Shown here: positions 55,817-64,000 of the stretch, in pieces
How the letters are laid out: the number at the start of each line of letters is the position of its first letter
Numbering within the stretch: position 1 is the first letter of the stretch
Assembly: GCF_014250685.1 (NCBI RefSeq)
Contig: NZ_JACFAJ010000001.1
Location: forward strand, 62,001 to 126,000
Direction: 5' to 3'
DNA length: 64,000 nucleotides
Source of the DNA: Cetobacterium sp. 2A
Lineage (GTDB): Bacteria; Fusobacteriota; Fusobacteriia; Fusobacteriales; Fusobacteriaceae
The notes under the pieces: generated by a model
The model's input: only the letters and a program-made list of their open reading frames with translations
Database searches by the model: none
What the model was told of the DNA's origin: nothing
Translations under genes and position numbers: made by a program

Positions 55817-56548
55817 TTAATATTTTAATATTTTACTCAAAAAAAACTTTAACTCTTCACTTTTAGGACTTTCTAATACCTCTTTTGGATTTCCTTGTTC
55901 AATAATTTTTCCTTTATCTACGTATATTAAATAATCTCCAACGGCTTTTGCAAAGCTCATCTGATGAGTAACTAATATTAAATCCTTTTTTTCCTTTTTA
56001 AGCTCCATAATCGTGTCCAATACTTCCGAGACTAAATAAGGATCCAAAGCTGATGTAGGCTCATCTAATAACAAAAATTCAGAGTCTAAGGCAAGCATTC
56101 TTATAATAGCAACTCTTTGTTGTTGACCGCCACTTAGTTGCTTAGGTTTTTTATTCATATGCTCCAGTAATTGAAATTTTTCTAAAAGATTTAATGCTTT
56201 TTTATAAGATTCATCCTTTGGAAATCCATGAATTTTTTCTAATGGTAAAATTATATTTTCCAAAGCTGTCAAATGAGGAAATAAATTATATGATTGAAAT
56301 ACTATTCCAATTGTTTTTCTATATTTTTCTAGATATTTTTCTTCAAAAGAAAGATTTTTATTATTTATTCTAACAGTTCCTGTTTCTGGAGTTACTAATC
56401 CCGCTATAACTTTTAAAAGAGTGGATTTTCCGCCACCAGACGGACCAATTATTACTAAAGAATGGATATTTTTTATGTCTAAATTTAGGTTATCTAAAAC
56501 AATCTGATTGTTATACTTCTTAGTTAGATTTAATATATCAAGAGTCAT
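55817..56548 (-). CDS. Polar amino-acid ABC transporter, ATP-binding protein
   Basis: A GlnQ/HisP-type ATPase of 243 residues. Seen: Walker A GPSGGGKST, Q-loop FQSYNLFPH, signature LSGGQQQRVAI, Walker B FLLLDEPTSALDP and the switch LVTHQMSFA. It overlaps the upstream permease gene by 11 bases. The two genes form an importer without a binding protein, which must be encoded elsewhere. Confidence 0.9.
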   Translation of the reverse strand: MTLDILNLTKKYNNQIVLDNLNLDIKNIHSLVIIGPSGGGKSTLLKVIAGLVTPETGTVRINNKNLSFEEKYLEKYRKTIGIVFQSYNLFPHLTALENIILPLEKIHGFPKDESYKKALNLLEKFQLLEHMNKKPKQLSGGQQQRVAIIRMLALDSEFLLLDEPTSALDPYLVSEVLDTIMELKKEKKDLILVTHQMSFAKAVGDYLIYVDKGKIIEQGNPKEVLESPKSEELKFFLSKILKY

Positions 56549-57332
56549 ATGCGAACCTTCTTTCTAATTTTTTTGAAAAATATGAAATAGGGTATGTCAA
56601 TATTATATATCCTATAGCTAAAAACAAATAATTTTCTAGGGGAGCAAAAGTTAGGGAGTCAACTTCTTGCACATTTTTTGTTAGTTCATTAACAGCTATT
56701 ATTGACAATAATGACGAATCTTTTATCAAAGAGCCAAATTGTCCAGCTAAAGGTGGCATAATTCTTTTTATTACTTGTGGTAAAATTATATATCTATATG
56801 TTTGAACTTTTGTAAATCCAAGCGATTTTGCTGTTTCAAATTGATTTACTTCGATACTTTCTATTCCTGATCTTATAATCTCAGCAACATATGCTCCTGA
56901 AAATATCCCCATAATCAATATTCCCATAACATATCTATTTTCTAAGTTAAATGCGGTTCCTATAACATAAAAAAATATATATATTTGTACAATTAAAGGT
57001 GTTCCCCTTATCAATTCAACGTAAATTCTACTCAAATATCCAAGTAAAATAATTTTACTTTTTCTAAATATAACTGTAATAGATCCAATTACTAAACTTA
57101 AAATTAATGAAAAACAAGATAAATATACAGTTAACATAAATCCTATAAAAAATTTCTTTTTATATTTTATAACTGTATCGTTCCATCGATAAGTATACTC
57201 TAATTTACTAAAAGAAAAATATAGTATACCCAATATAAGTGCTAAGGCTAGTACTGTATTCAAAATTAATGCTTTTTTATTGATACTTGGTTGATTTTCT
57301 TGATTCAATAAATATTTCTTTAAGTATTTCAT
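56538..57332 (-). CDS. Polar amino-acid ABC transporter, permease
   Basis: A HisM/GlnP-family permease of 264 residues with an extra N-terminal helix (LILNTVLALALILGILYFSF) before the usual five. Seen: YVELIRGTPLIVQIYIF and the EAA loop QFETAKSLGFTKVQTYRYIILPQ. The ATG at 57332 follows AAAGGAC. The operon is divergent from tyrosine phenol-lyase, so an aromatic amino acid is a reasonable substrate guess, but the motif data only support the polar-amino-acid family. Confidence 0.88.
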   Translation of the reverse strand: MKYLKKYLLNQENQPSINKKALILNTVLALALILGILYFSFSKLEYTYRWNDTVIKYKKKFFIGFMLTVYLSCFSLILSLVIGSITVIFRKSKIILLGYLSRIYVELIRGTPLIVQIYIFFYVIGTAFNLENRYVMGILIMGIFSGAYVAEIIRSGIESIEVNQFETAKSLGFTKVQTYRYIILPQVIKRIMPPLAGQFGSLIKDSSLLSIIAVNELTKNVQEVDSLTFAPLENYLFLAIGYIILTYPISYFSKKLERRFAYDS

Positions 57333-57432
57333 AATATTTGTCCTTTAATATTTTCTAAACGTGCCTTAAGTAGGATAATACAAGTATACTCTATACTTTT
57401 CCTTTTTTTAATTTTTATTTTTACCTTTTCAC

Positions 57433-57461
57433 TTGACTTATTAGATTCTATGTAGTAATAA
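57433..57461 (+). promoter_or_regulatory. Sigma-70-type promoter of tyrosine phenol-lyase
   Basis: TTGACT, a 17-base spacer and TAATAA, about 80 bases before the ATG. The leader shows no T-box or other riboswitch that I can recognise. Confidence 0.5.
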
Positions 57462-58922
<1,461 letters not shown>

Positions 58923-58927
58923 AATGT

Positions 58928-58972
58928 AAATAAGTGTCCGCTAAATATTTTATAATTAGCGGACACTTATTT
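58928..58972. terminator. Strong bidirectional terminator
   Basis: A 17-base perfect stem (AAATAAGTGTCCGCTAA with TTAGCGGACACTTATTT) around an 11-base loop. It serves tpl and the convergent membrane-protein gene. Confidence 0.82.
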
Positions 58973-58987
58973 TCTTTAAATATTTTT

Positions 58988-59386
58988 TTATAAAATTACA
59001 TGTAATAAAGCAAGAATAACAAGTAATCCTGCTAATAACATATGAATTTTAATAATTATTCTCTTATGATTACTTGAAACTTTTTTTACAAGCATTCCCA
59101 TCAATCCTACAATAAAAAGATCTACTAATGCTGCTAATCCAAACCACATAAAAAGTTTTGGATTTTTCAAGTACTTAATCATCCCAAAAGAATGAAAAAT
59201 TGCAAAAAATAGTGCTAACATACCAAAATATTTATGATATTTATTTATATATTTTGAGTATTCTTTTATAAATGGATATTTATTATATTTTAAAAAAAAC
59301 GAAGACATCACCAAATATCTTGATGCTGCTAAAATTATGAAAAATAAAGCTATTCCTCCAAAAGATTTCAATATATCATTTAACAT
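58988..59386 (-). CDS. Small four-helix membrane protein, putative di-heme cytochrome b
   Basis: A 132-residue protein with four hydrophobic helices. Two helices each carry a histidine pair 14 residues apart: His51/His65 and His115/His129. HX13H on two helices is the bis-heme arrangement of ferric-reductase/NOX-type transmembrane domains. No flavin or NAD(P)H domain is attached. The ATG at 59386 follows AAGGAT and lies 11 bases inside the NUDIX gene, so the two are translationally coupled. The heme assignment is inference from spacing; the cellular role is unknown. Confidence 0.6.
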   Translation of the reverse strand: MLNDILKSFGGIALFFIILAASRYLVMSSFFLKYNKYPFIKEYSKYINKYHKYFGMLALFFAIFHSFGMIKYLKNPKLFMWFGLAALVDLFIVGLMGMLVKKVSSNHKRIIIKIHMLLAGLLVILALLHVIL

Positions 59387-59882
59387 ATTTTAATCCTTGA
59401 TATAATAAGATTGCATAATGGGTTTTAAAATCATGAGTCACTTTTAATACGTCCTCTAATTTTATCCATTCTCCAACCAAATCTTCTCCATCGTCTAACG
59501 TTAATTCTTTGGGTTTTATTTCTTCTGAATTAAGTTTTATTATATATGTATATAAAGACTCTGTTGTATATCCTGGTGACAAAATAAGAGGCATTTCTGG
59601 AGCATAGATTATTTCATAATCATCTTTGGAATAACCTGTTTCTTCTAGCACTTCTCTATATAAAGTTGATAATGCAGTTTCATCTTTTTCTATTATTCCA
59701 GCAGGAATCTCTAATATTTCATCAGATACACCAGGTCTATATTGCTTAACTAAAAGAACCTGTTTTTCAGAATAATCTAAAATTAAGGCTGCTATAGCGT
59801 TTGGCTTATCTAAAAATTCTAAACTAGTTCCTTTGGTTGGATGTTTTTCAATTTTAATTTTTAAAAATTTTAATCTATCCAT
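59376..59882 (-). CDS. NUDIX hydrolase, ADP-ribose pyrophosphatase type
   Basis: A 168-residue NUDIX enzyme. The NUDIX box spans residues 62-84 (GIIEKDE...REVLEETGY) with the metal-binding [26 protein letters not shown] just before it is typical of ADP-ribose pyrophosphatases (NudF-like), which hydrolyse ADP-ribose to AMP and ribose-5-phosphate. The start follows AGGAAAT-like sequence after CGGAGG. It lies between the pseudouridine synthase and the membrane-protein gene on one strand. Confidence 0.88.
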   Translation of the reverse strand: MDRLKFLKIKIEKHPTKGTSLEFLDKPNAIAALILDYSEKQVLLVKQYRPGVSDEILEIPAGIIEKDETALSTLYREVLEETGYSKDDYEIIYAPEMPLILSPGYTTESLYTYIIKLNSEEIKPKELTLDDGEDLVGEWIKLEDVLKVTHDFKTHYAILLYQGLKYVK

Positions 59883-59908
59883 TTCTATTTCCTCCGCAAT
59901 AATATTTA

Positions 59909-60787
59909 TTATTTAAACATTTTTAAGAAAGATTCAGGAATATCTGAAGAAAATGTAACAATTTTATCCGTTACTGGATGTTGGAATTTTATAGTTTTGG
60001 CATGAAGACCTAAACGTTTAATAGGATTTTTTTCTGCTCCATATTTCTTATCTCCAGTAACAGAATGTCCTAAATCCTTCATGTGAACTCTTATTTGGTT
60101 TTTTCTTCCTGTTTCAAGTTCTGCTTCTACAAGAGAATAACCTCTTCTTCTTCCAATTACTTTATAAGCTGTAACTGCTAATTTTCCTCCATCATTTTCA
60201 GAAAATGTCGAATAACTTATATGTGCTTTGTTCTCTTTTAACCAAGATTTGATTGTTCCTTTATCTTCTTTAACAGTTCCTTCAACCACGGCTACATAAG
60301 TTCTTTCTTTTACTATTTCATTCCAATTTTCTTGAAGTTTTTTCTGAATATCTTCAGATTTTGCAAATATCATAACTCCAGATGTGTCTTTATCTAATCT
60401 GTGAACTATAAATATTTTATTTCTTGGATTTTTCTTTTTAAGATTCTCTTTTAATATACTGTAGGCTGTTTTTTCTTTTTCTTTATCTGAAGCTATAGAT
60501 AACATTCCACTATTTTTTTCAATCGCTATTAAAGCATCATCTTCGTATATTATTTTTATACCTTGTAGGGCCTTTTCTTCACGAGATTTTGAAAAAATAA
60601 CAGAAACCTCATCTCCACTTTTTAACGAATGGTTGTATTGCTTTACCACTTGCCCATTTACTAATATTTGTTCTTTTGTAAGAAGTGTTTTTATGTTATT
60701 ACGACTTTGTCCCTCTAATTTTTCAAGTAAAAATACCATTAATTCTTTTGGTTCTATTACCTTTAAATCTAAATTTCTTCTTTTCAG
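59909..60787 (-). CDS. RluA/RluD-family pseudouridine synthase with probable CTG start
   Basis: An rRNA/tRNA uridine-modifying enzyme: N-terminal S4 RNA-binding domain, then the catalytic domain with [15 protein letters not shown] (catalytic Asp) and [12 protein letters not shown]. The first ATG (60739) would start mid-helix and has no ribosome site. The frame stays open upstream and reads [20 protein letters not shown], the expected RluD-type N-terminus. AGGAGG stands seven bases before a CTG at 60787-60785, so I place the start there (292 residues). The target base is unknown. Confidence 0.85.
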   Translation of the reverse strand: MKRRNLDLKVIEPKELMVFLLEKLEGQSRNNIKTLLTKEQILVNGQVVKQYNHSLKSGDEVSVIFSKSREEKALQGIKIIYEDDALIAIEKNSGMLSIASDKEKEKTAYSILKENLKKKNPRNKIFIVHRLDKDTSGVMIFAKSEDIQKKLQENWNEIVKERTYVAVVEGTVKEDKGTIKSWLKENKAHISYSTFSENDGGKLAVTAYKVIGRRRGYSLVEAELETGRKNQIRVHMKDLGHSVTGDKKYGAEKNPIKRLGLHAKTIKFQHPVTDKIVTFSSDIPESFLKMFK

Positions 60788-60961
60788 TTTTATTCCTCCT
60801 AGATATTGAGTGATTTTAAGGTTTAATTATATCATATTTAATAAAAGAAAACTGTTTTTTTAATAATTTTTTTTAATGACTTGTAAATAAAAAACTTATA
60901 AGGTACACTTTTATTATACTAAATATATCAGTAAATTGTTTCTTATTCAAGGGGGAGATTT

Positions 60962-61990
60962 ATGGAGATTGAGACTATTTATCAAAAAAGAGAAAAGTTA
61001 AAAAATAAGTATAATTTGTTTAAATTTATTTCTAAAGTTGAAACTTTTACAAAGTTGGACGTTTCAACTGCTTTAAAACTTTCAATACCCACTGTTTCAA
61101 AAATAGTGGATGATTTTTTGAATGAAAATCTAATAAATGATATTGGAGTAAGTCAGGGGGGACTTGGTAGAAAATCAACTATTTACAGATATAATCCAAG
61201 TGCTTTTTACTCTTTAGGAATTTTAATAGAATCAAATTCAATTAAATTTTTAATAGCAAATTTACAGGGACAAAAGATTAGAAAAAAAACTTTAACAAAT
61301 ATTCCTATTTCAGAAAATTCAATTGACAAAATAGTATCTGAAATCAAAAATTTTATAAATGATTTTGAACTTAATTATTTAATCAAAGGTATTGGATTAT
61401 CAATTTCTGCATTTAATATGAAAAATAATGATTCTAAATTATTTCTAGAAAATCTTTCAAAAAAAATAACAGAAACTACATCTATTGAAGTCTCTGTTGA
61501 AAGAATGGCAAGTGCCGGAGCTATTCTTGAATACAGTCAAAGTAATAATAAAAACCTTGCGTTTTTAAATATTGGAGATAATTTAAATGATGTAGAAATT
61601 GGACTAATAATTGATGGAAAAACACTGAACGGAGGAAAATCAGCTCAAAAATTCTCTCCTGATATATCTAATGAAACTCTTACTAAAAATTTTAAAAATC
61701 TTTCTTCTGAACCAATCAATAATTTTCATGAGATATTTACAAAAAATATGTTTGAAAAAGAAGATGGAAAAAAAATATTAGAGACCTACGTATTTGCCAT
61801 ATCATCGTTTTTAAAAAATGTGCAACTTATTACCGATATTGATAAAATTGTAATTGGTGGTCGTATTGCAGAACATGCAAATATTCTTGAAGAGTTATTT
61901 CCAGAAGAAAATGTAAAGTTTTCTCAATATAATGAAGACTCTTCTCTTATAGGTACTGCTTTACTTCCATTAAAAGAATATTTCCTATGA
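60962..61990 (+). CDS. ROK-family transcriptional regulator without kinase motifs
   Basis: A 342-residue NagC/XylR-like regulator. Winged helix at about 22-80 (KLDVSTALKLSIPTVSKIVD, then GGLGRKSTIYRYN). The ROK domain is eroded: the ATP-binding DxGGT is replaced by LGILIESN, and the zinc-binding CGCxGC-type motif is absent. It should therefore bind DNA without phosphorylating sugar. The ATG follows GGGGGAG. Its stop overlaps the next gene (ATGA), a small exported protein. There is no sugar-utilisation gene beside it. Confidence 0.8.
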   Translation: MEIETIYQKREKLKNKYNLFKFISKVETFTKLDVSTALKLSIPTVSKIVDDFLNENLINDIGVSQGGLGRKSTIYRYNPSAFYSLGILIESNSIKFLIANLQGQKIRKKTLTNIPISENSIDKIVSEIKNFINDFELNYLIKGIGLSISAFNMKNNDSKLFLENLSKKITETTSIEVSVERMASAGAILEYSQSNNKNLAFLNIGDNLNDVEIGLIIDGKTLNGGKSAQKFSPDISNETLTKNFKNLSSEPINNFHEIFTKNMFEKEDGKKILETYVFAISSFLKNVQLITDIDKIVIGGRIAEHANILEELFPEENVKFSQYNEDSSLIGTALLPLKEYFL

Positions 61991-62361
61991 AAAAAATTTT
62001 ACTGTTTTTTCACTTAGTTTTTCTTTTTTCATATTCACAATGGGAAGAAGTAATAACGACTTCTGTAGATAATAATGAAATTACAATCTATAACAACAAG
62101 GAAAATAATACGGTTGGCACTAGTTATCTTTCAAAAAATAAAAATCTTTTGGACACTTTATTTAAGTCTGAAGTGAACTTATTAGTTGATAAAACAATCT
62201 ATCAAGATTTTACTATCGGAAAACAACAATACAAAAAAAAGTTTCTTGCTTTTAAAAGAAGTGGAGATTCTCTTATTGAGATTGATGCTCAAACAGAAGA
62301 GTCTCTAAAAAACTCAATTACTCAATGGTTAAATCCAACAGCACAAGATACTCAGCAATGA
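61987..62361 (+). CDS. Small exported protein of unknown function
   Basis: A 124-residue protein with a short hydrophobic signal (KKILLFFHLVFLFSYS, cleavage near residue 18) and a polar, lysine- and asparagine-rich mature part ending NPTAQDTQQ. No lipobox, cysteine or known motif. The ATG overlaps the stop of the ROK regulator, so the two are co-translated. I do not recognise the family. Confidence 0.6.
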   Translation: MKKILLFFHLVFLFSYSQWEEVITTSVDNNEITIYNNKENNTVGTSYLSKNKNLLDTLFKSEVNLLVDKTIYQDFTIGKQQYKKKFLAFKRSGDSLIEIDAQTEESLKNSITQWLNPTAQDTQQ

Positions 62362-62410
62362 GTGTCTTTTTTTATCAAATTTAAAAATAAATCTGGAGGG
62401 AGATGTAGAT

Positions 62411-62932
62411 ATGGAGATAGAAAGCAAAAATTTTATTTTTAAACAAGTCACATACTATGATCTTGAAATGATGCATGAAATTTTTAGTAACCCTATTCTT
62501 ACACAACATATTTTAAAAAATCCCCATTTTAATATACTTGATACTAAAAGTCATCTTAATTCTAGTGTTGTTCACTGGGAAGATTACAACTTTGGAGATT
62601 TTTTTATTTTCTATAAAAATACTGATGAACTTATTGGTTTTGTATCGTTAGTTTATCAACCAAATTATGAAGAAGTCAGATTTTATTTTATTGCAGGAGA
62701 ATATTATTTAAATGAGGGTCATGCTCCTGAAATTGTAGAATTCGTTTTAGATTATTGTTTCAATACCCTTTTTTTAGAAACTGTTATCTATCAAATTAAT
62801 AAAGATAATAAAATTTTAATTAATGTTATAACTAATTTAGGATTTAAAAGAAAAGATTATACATCTGTAAAACCTGTTAATGATTTTTTTTATCAGTATA
62901 ATAAGTCATCCTATCCAAATATAAAATTATAA
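62411..62932 (+). CDS. GNAT-family acetyltransferase
   Basis: A RimJ/RimL-like acetyltransferase of 173 residues, probably acting on a protein N-terminus or a small amine. Seen: the GDFFIFYKNTDELIGFVSLV beta-strand region, the YYLNEGHAPEIVEFVLDYCF segment in place of the usual YWGKGYATE acetyl-CoA loop, and INKDNKILINVITNLGFKR near the end. The acetyl-CoA pyrophosphate loop is weak. The ATG follows GGAGGGAGA. Confidence 0.7.
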   Translation: MEIESKNFIFKQVTYYDLEMMHEIFSNPILTQHILKNPHFNILDTKSHLNSSVVHWEDYNFGDFFIFYKNTDELIGFVSLVYQPNYEEVRFYFIAGEYYLNEGHAPEIVEFVLDYCFNTLFLETVIYQINKDNKILINVITNLGFKRKDYTSVKPVNDFFYQYNKSSYPNIKL

Positions 62933-62978
62933 AAAAAGAGTTCTTTAATGTAAATTAAACTTTAAAGAACTCTTTTTT
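62931..62978. terminator. Bidirectional terminator
   Basis: A stem of about 15 pairs (AAAAGAGTTCTTTAA with TTAAAGAACTCTTTT) with A- and T-runs. It serves the GNAT gene and the convergent gene at the right edge. Confidence 0.78.
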
Positions 62979-64000
62979 TATTTTATTTTTTCTTTTAATA
63001 TTATTCCCTCTTGAGTTTCATCATTAAATTCAATTTGAATTTTATACTCTCCAATATCACCTTCAAAATATTTAGTGATATTTACTAATCTGATAATTTT
63101 ATTTACTTCTTTCATATCAAAACCTTCTAAAGAATCAAGTATATCAAGTTGGAACATAGAAATATTTTTATATTTCTTTGTATTAACTATTTCAACATTT
63201 TGATTTTTGTCCTCTTCTGCTGTATTCTTTCTAATATAATCTAAAATTATAGTCTCTTTGCCAGCATTAAAGGCCATTTTCTGAATTTTTCCTTCAAAGC
63301 CACAAATTTTAATATAATCTTTATAAGCAAGTTTTTCAATATTTTGTTTTTCTACATCTTTTAGATTTGCAAAATACTTAGATGCTTGATCTTTTGTCAT
63401 AGAATACTCATCGTGAGAATACACATCTAAAGTAAGATTTTCAATTTTGGACACTTCTGTTGTATTGTTAGATAATTTTTTAGTTGTTTGTTTATTAGTT
63501 TTTTCTTGAGTTATATAATCATTTGCCCATCCCTTAGATAAAGCTTGTATGAAATAGCTCCTAATATTACCCACTTTCTGCTTTCTCATATACTCAGCTA
63601 CCAATTTAACATGTTCAAACCCATACTGTCTTATTCCGTCTTTTATAGCCTTTGGAAGCGTTTTTAATTCCTTAGCTTTCGATGGCATTATAGATAAAAT
63701 TGTTTCAAGCATTTCATTGGTTGGAATTCTGTCCATGGTTTCAGCTCTAACAGTTTGAAAATAAGTATTTCCATCATCTGATTTAGTTCCACTATCAGTA
63801 TGAGTAATCAAAAGATTATCAAAATGATTTTTATCATCATAAAAATATGATTGTTTTAAAGTGTTATGAGTTTCATTAAAATAAAATTCCACTTCTGATT
63901 CAATCCATTTACTATTTTTTATTATATTATAGTCAGCAATAAGGTCCATTTTTCTAAGTTCCTCACAACTTTTTTCTATAACTTTTATTGTTCTACTAAT
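62978..64000 (-). CDS. Probable replication-initiator-like protein (5' end outside the window)
   Basis: The frame is open from 62978 through the right edge, so an internal ATG at 63949 is not the true start. The visible part begins SRTIKVIEKSCEELRKMDL, which looks like a winged-helix wing. The middle has the IRQYGFEHVKLVAEYMRKQ and RSYFIQALSKGWAND segments, which resemble plasmid and phage replication initiators (RepB/Rep_3 or DnaD-like). The C-terminal 150 residues are charged and unrecognised. It may mark the edge of an integrated element. Function is tentative. Confidence 0.45.
   Translation of the reverse strand: MSRTIKVIEKSCEELRKMDLIADYNIIKNSKWIESEVEFYFNETHNTLKQSYFYDDKNHFDNLLITHTDSGTKSDDGNTYFQTVRAETMDRIPTNEMLETILSIMPSKAKELKTLPKAIKDGIRQYGFEHVKLVAEYMRKQKVGNIRSYFIQALSKGWANDYITQEKTNKQTTKKLSNNTTEVSKIENLTLDVYSHDEYSMTKDQASKYFANLKDVEKQNIEKLAYKDYIKICGFEGKIQKMAFNAGKETIILDYIRKNTAEEDKNQNVEIVNTKKYKNISMFQLDILDSLEGFDMKEVNKIIRLVNITKYFEGDIGEYKIQIEFNDETQEGIILKEKIK

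Overview
The window is AT-rich, densely packed chromosome from an anaerobic, amino-acid-fermenting bacterium, most probably a member of the Fusobacteriota (Fusobacterium, Cetobacterium or Ilyobacter relatives). That placement is inference: it rests on the AT-rich coding style, strong AGGAGG-type ribosome sites, tyrosine phenol-lyase, a TAXI-type TRAP system, a YjjI/YjjW glycyl-radical pair and oxygen-sensitive catabolic clusters. There is no rRNA, no CRISPR array and no intact transposase. Nine tRNA genes lie in two clusters.

Layout. 1-3.5 kb: hydrolase, small lipoprotein, iron alcohol dehydrogenase and exonuclease III. 3.5-5.7 kb: an orphan AAA ATPase/TOPRIM (OLD-like) gene between two copies of a palindromic repeat element, followed by the tail of a broken gene. 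5.8-12.6 kb: a complete 2-aminoethylphosphonate operon (binding protein, ATPase, fused permease, PhnX, PbfA, PhnW). 12.6-17.8 kb: an RpiR regulator divergent from a DapA-family lyase, a PPC-domain protein and a TAXI TRAP transporter; substrate unknown. 19-25.2 kb: a PTS (IIA, IIB, IIC) with a PfkB kinase, a class II aldolase and a PRD-type regulator. 25.2-33.6 kb: aminotransferase, PEPCK-like kinase, ManA, oligopeptidase, PHP phosphatase and a BCCT carrier.

33.7-47.4 kb: an eight-gene purine/ureide catabolic operon (HyuA-like dihydropyrimidinase, FAD-less xanthine dehydrogenase, PreA-like flavoprotein, NCS2 permease, SsnA, D-aminoacylase-like amidohydrolase, YgeY, YgeX). It sits under a Fis-type enhancer-binding-protein homologue that has lost its sigma-54 contact loop and arginine finger. 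47.4-51.7 kb: two tRNA clusters with near-identical promoters, around YjjI/YjjW and a band-7 protein. 51.8-55.8 kb: a split ThrE exporter, FdhD and the TupABC tungstate transporter, which fit a cell using Mo/W enzymes. 55.8-58.9 kb: an amino-acid ABC transporter without a binding protein, divergent from tyrosine phenol-lyase. 59-64 kb: a four-helix putative di-heme protein, a NUDIX hydrolase, an RluA-type pseudouridine synthase that appears to start at CTG, a degenerate ROK regulator with a small exported protein, a GNAT acetyltransferase, and the C-terminal part of a probable plasmid/phage-type replication initiator running off the right edge.

How it fits together: most clusters feed nitrogen or phosphorus compounds into pyruvate, acetaldehyde, ammonia or phosphate (AEP, purines via diaminopropionate, tyrosine), as expected of a gut or sediment scavenger. 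The least explained parts are the repeat-flanked AAA/TOPRIM gene, the altered purine operon with its degenerate activator, and the RpiR/DapA/PPC/TRAP cluster. No homology search was possible, so functions rest on motifs and gene order.
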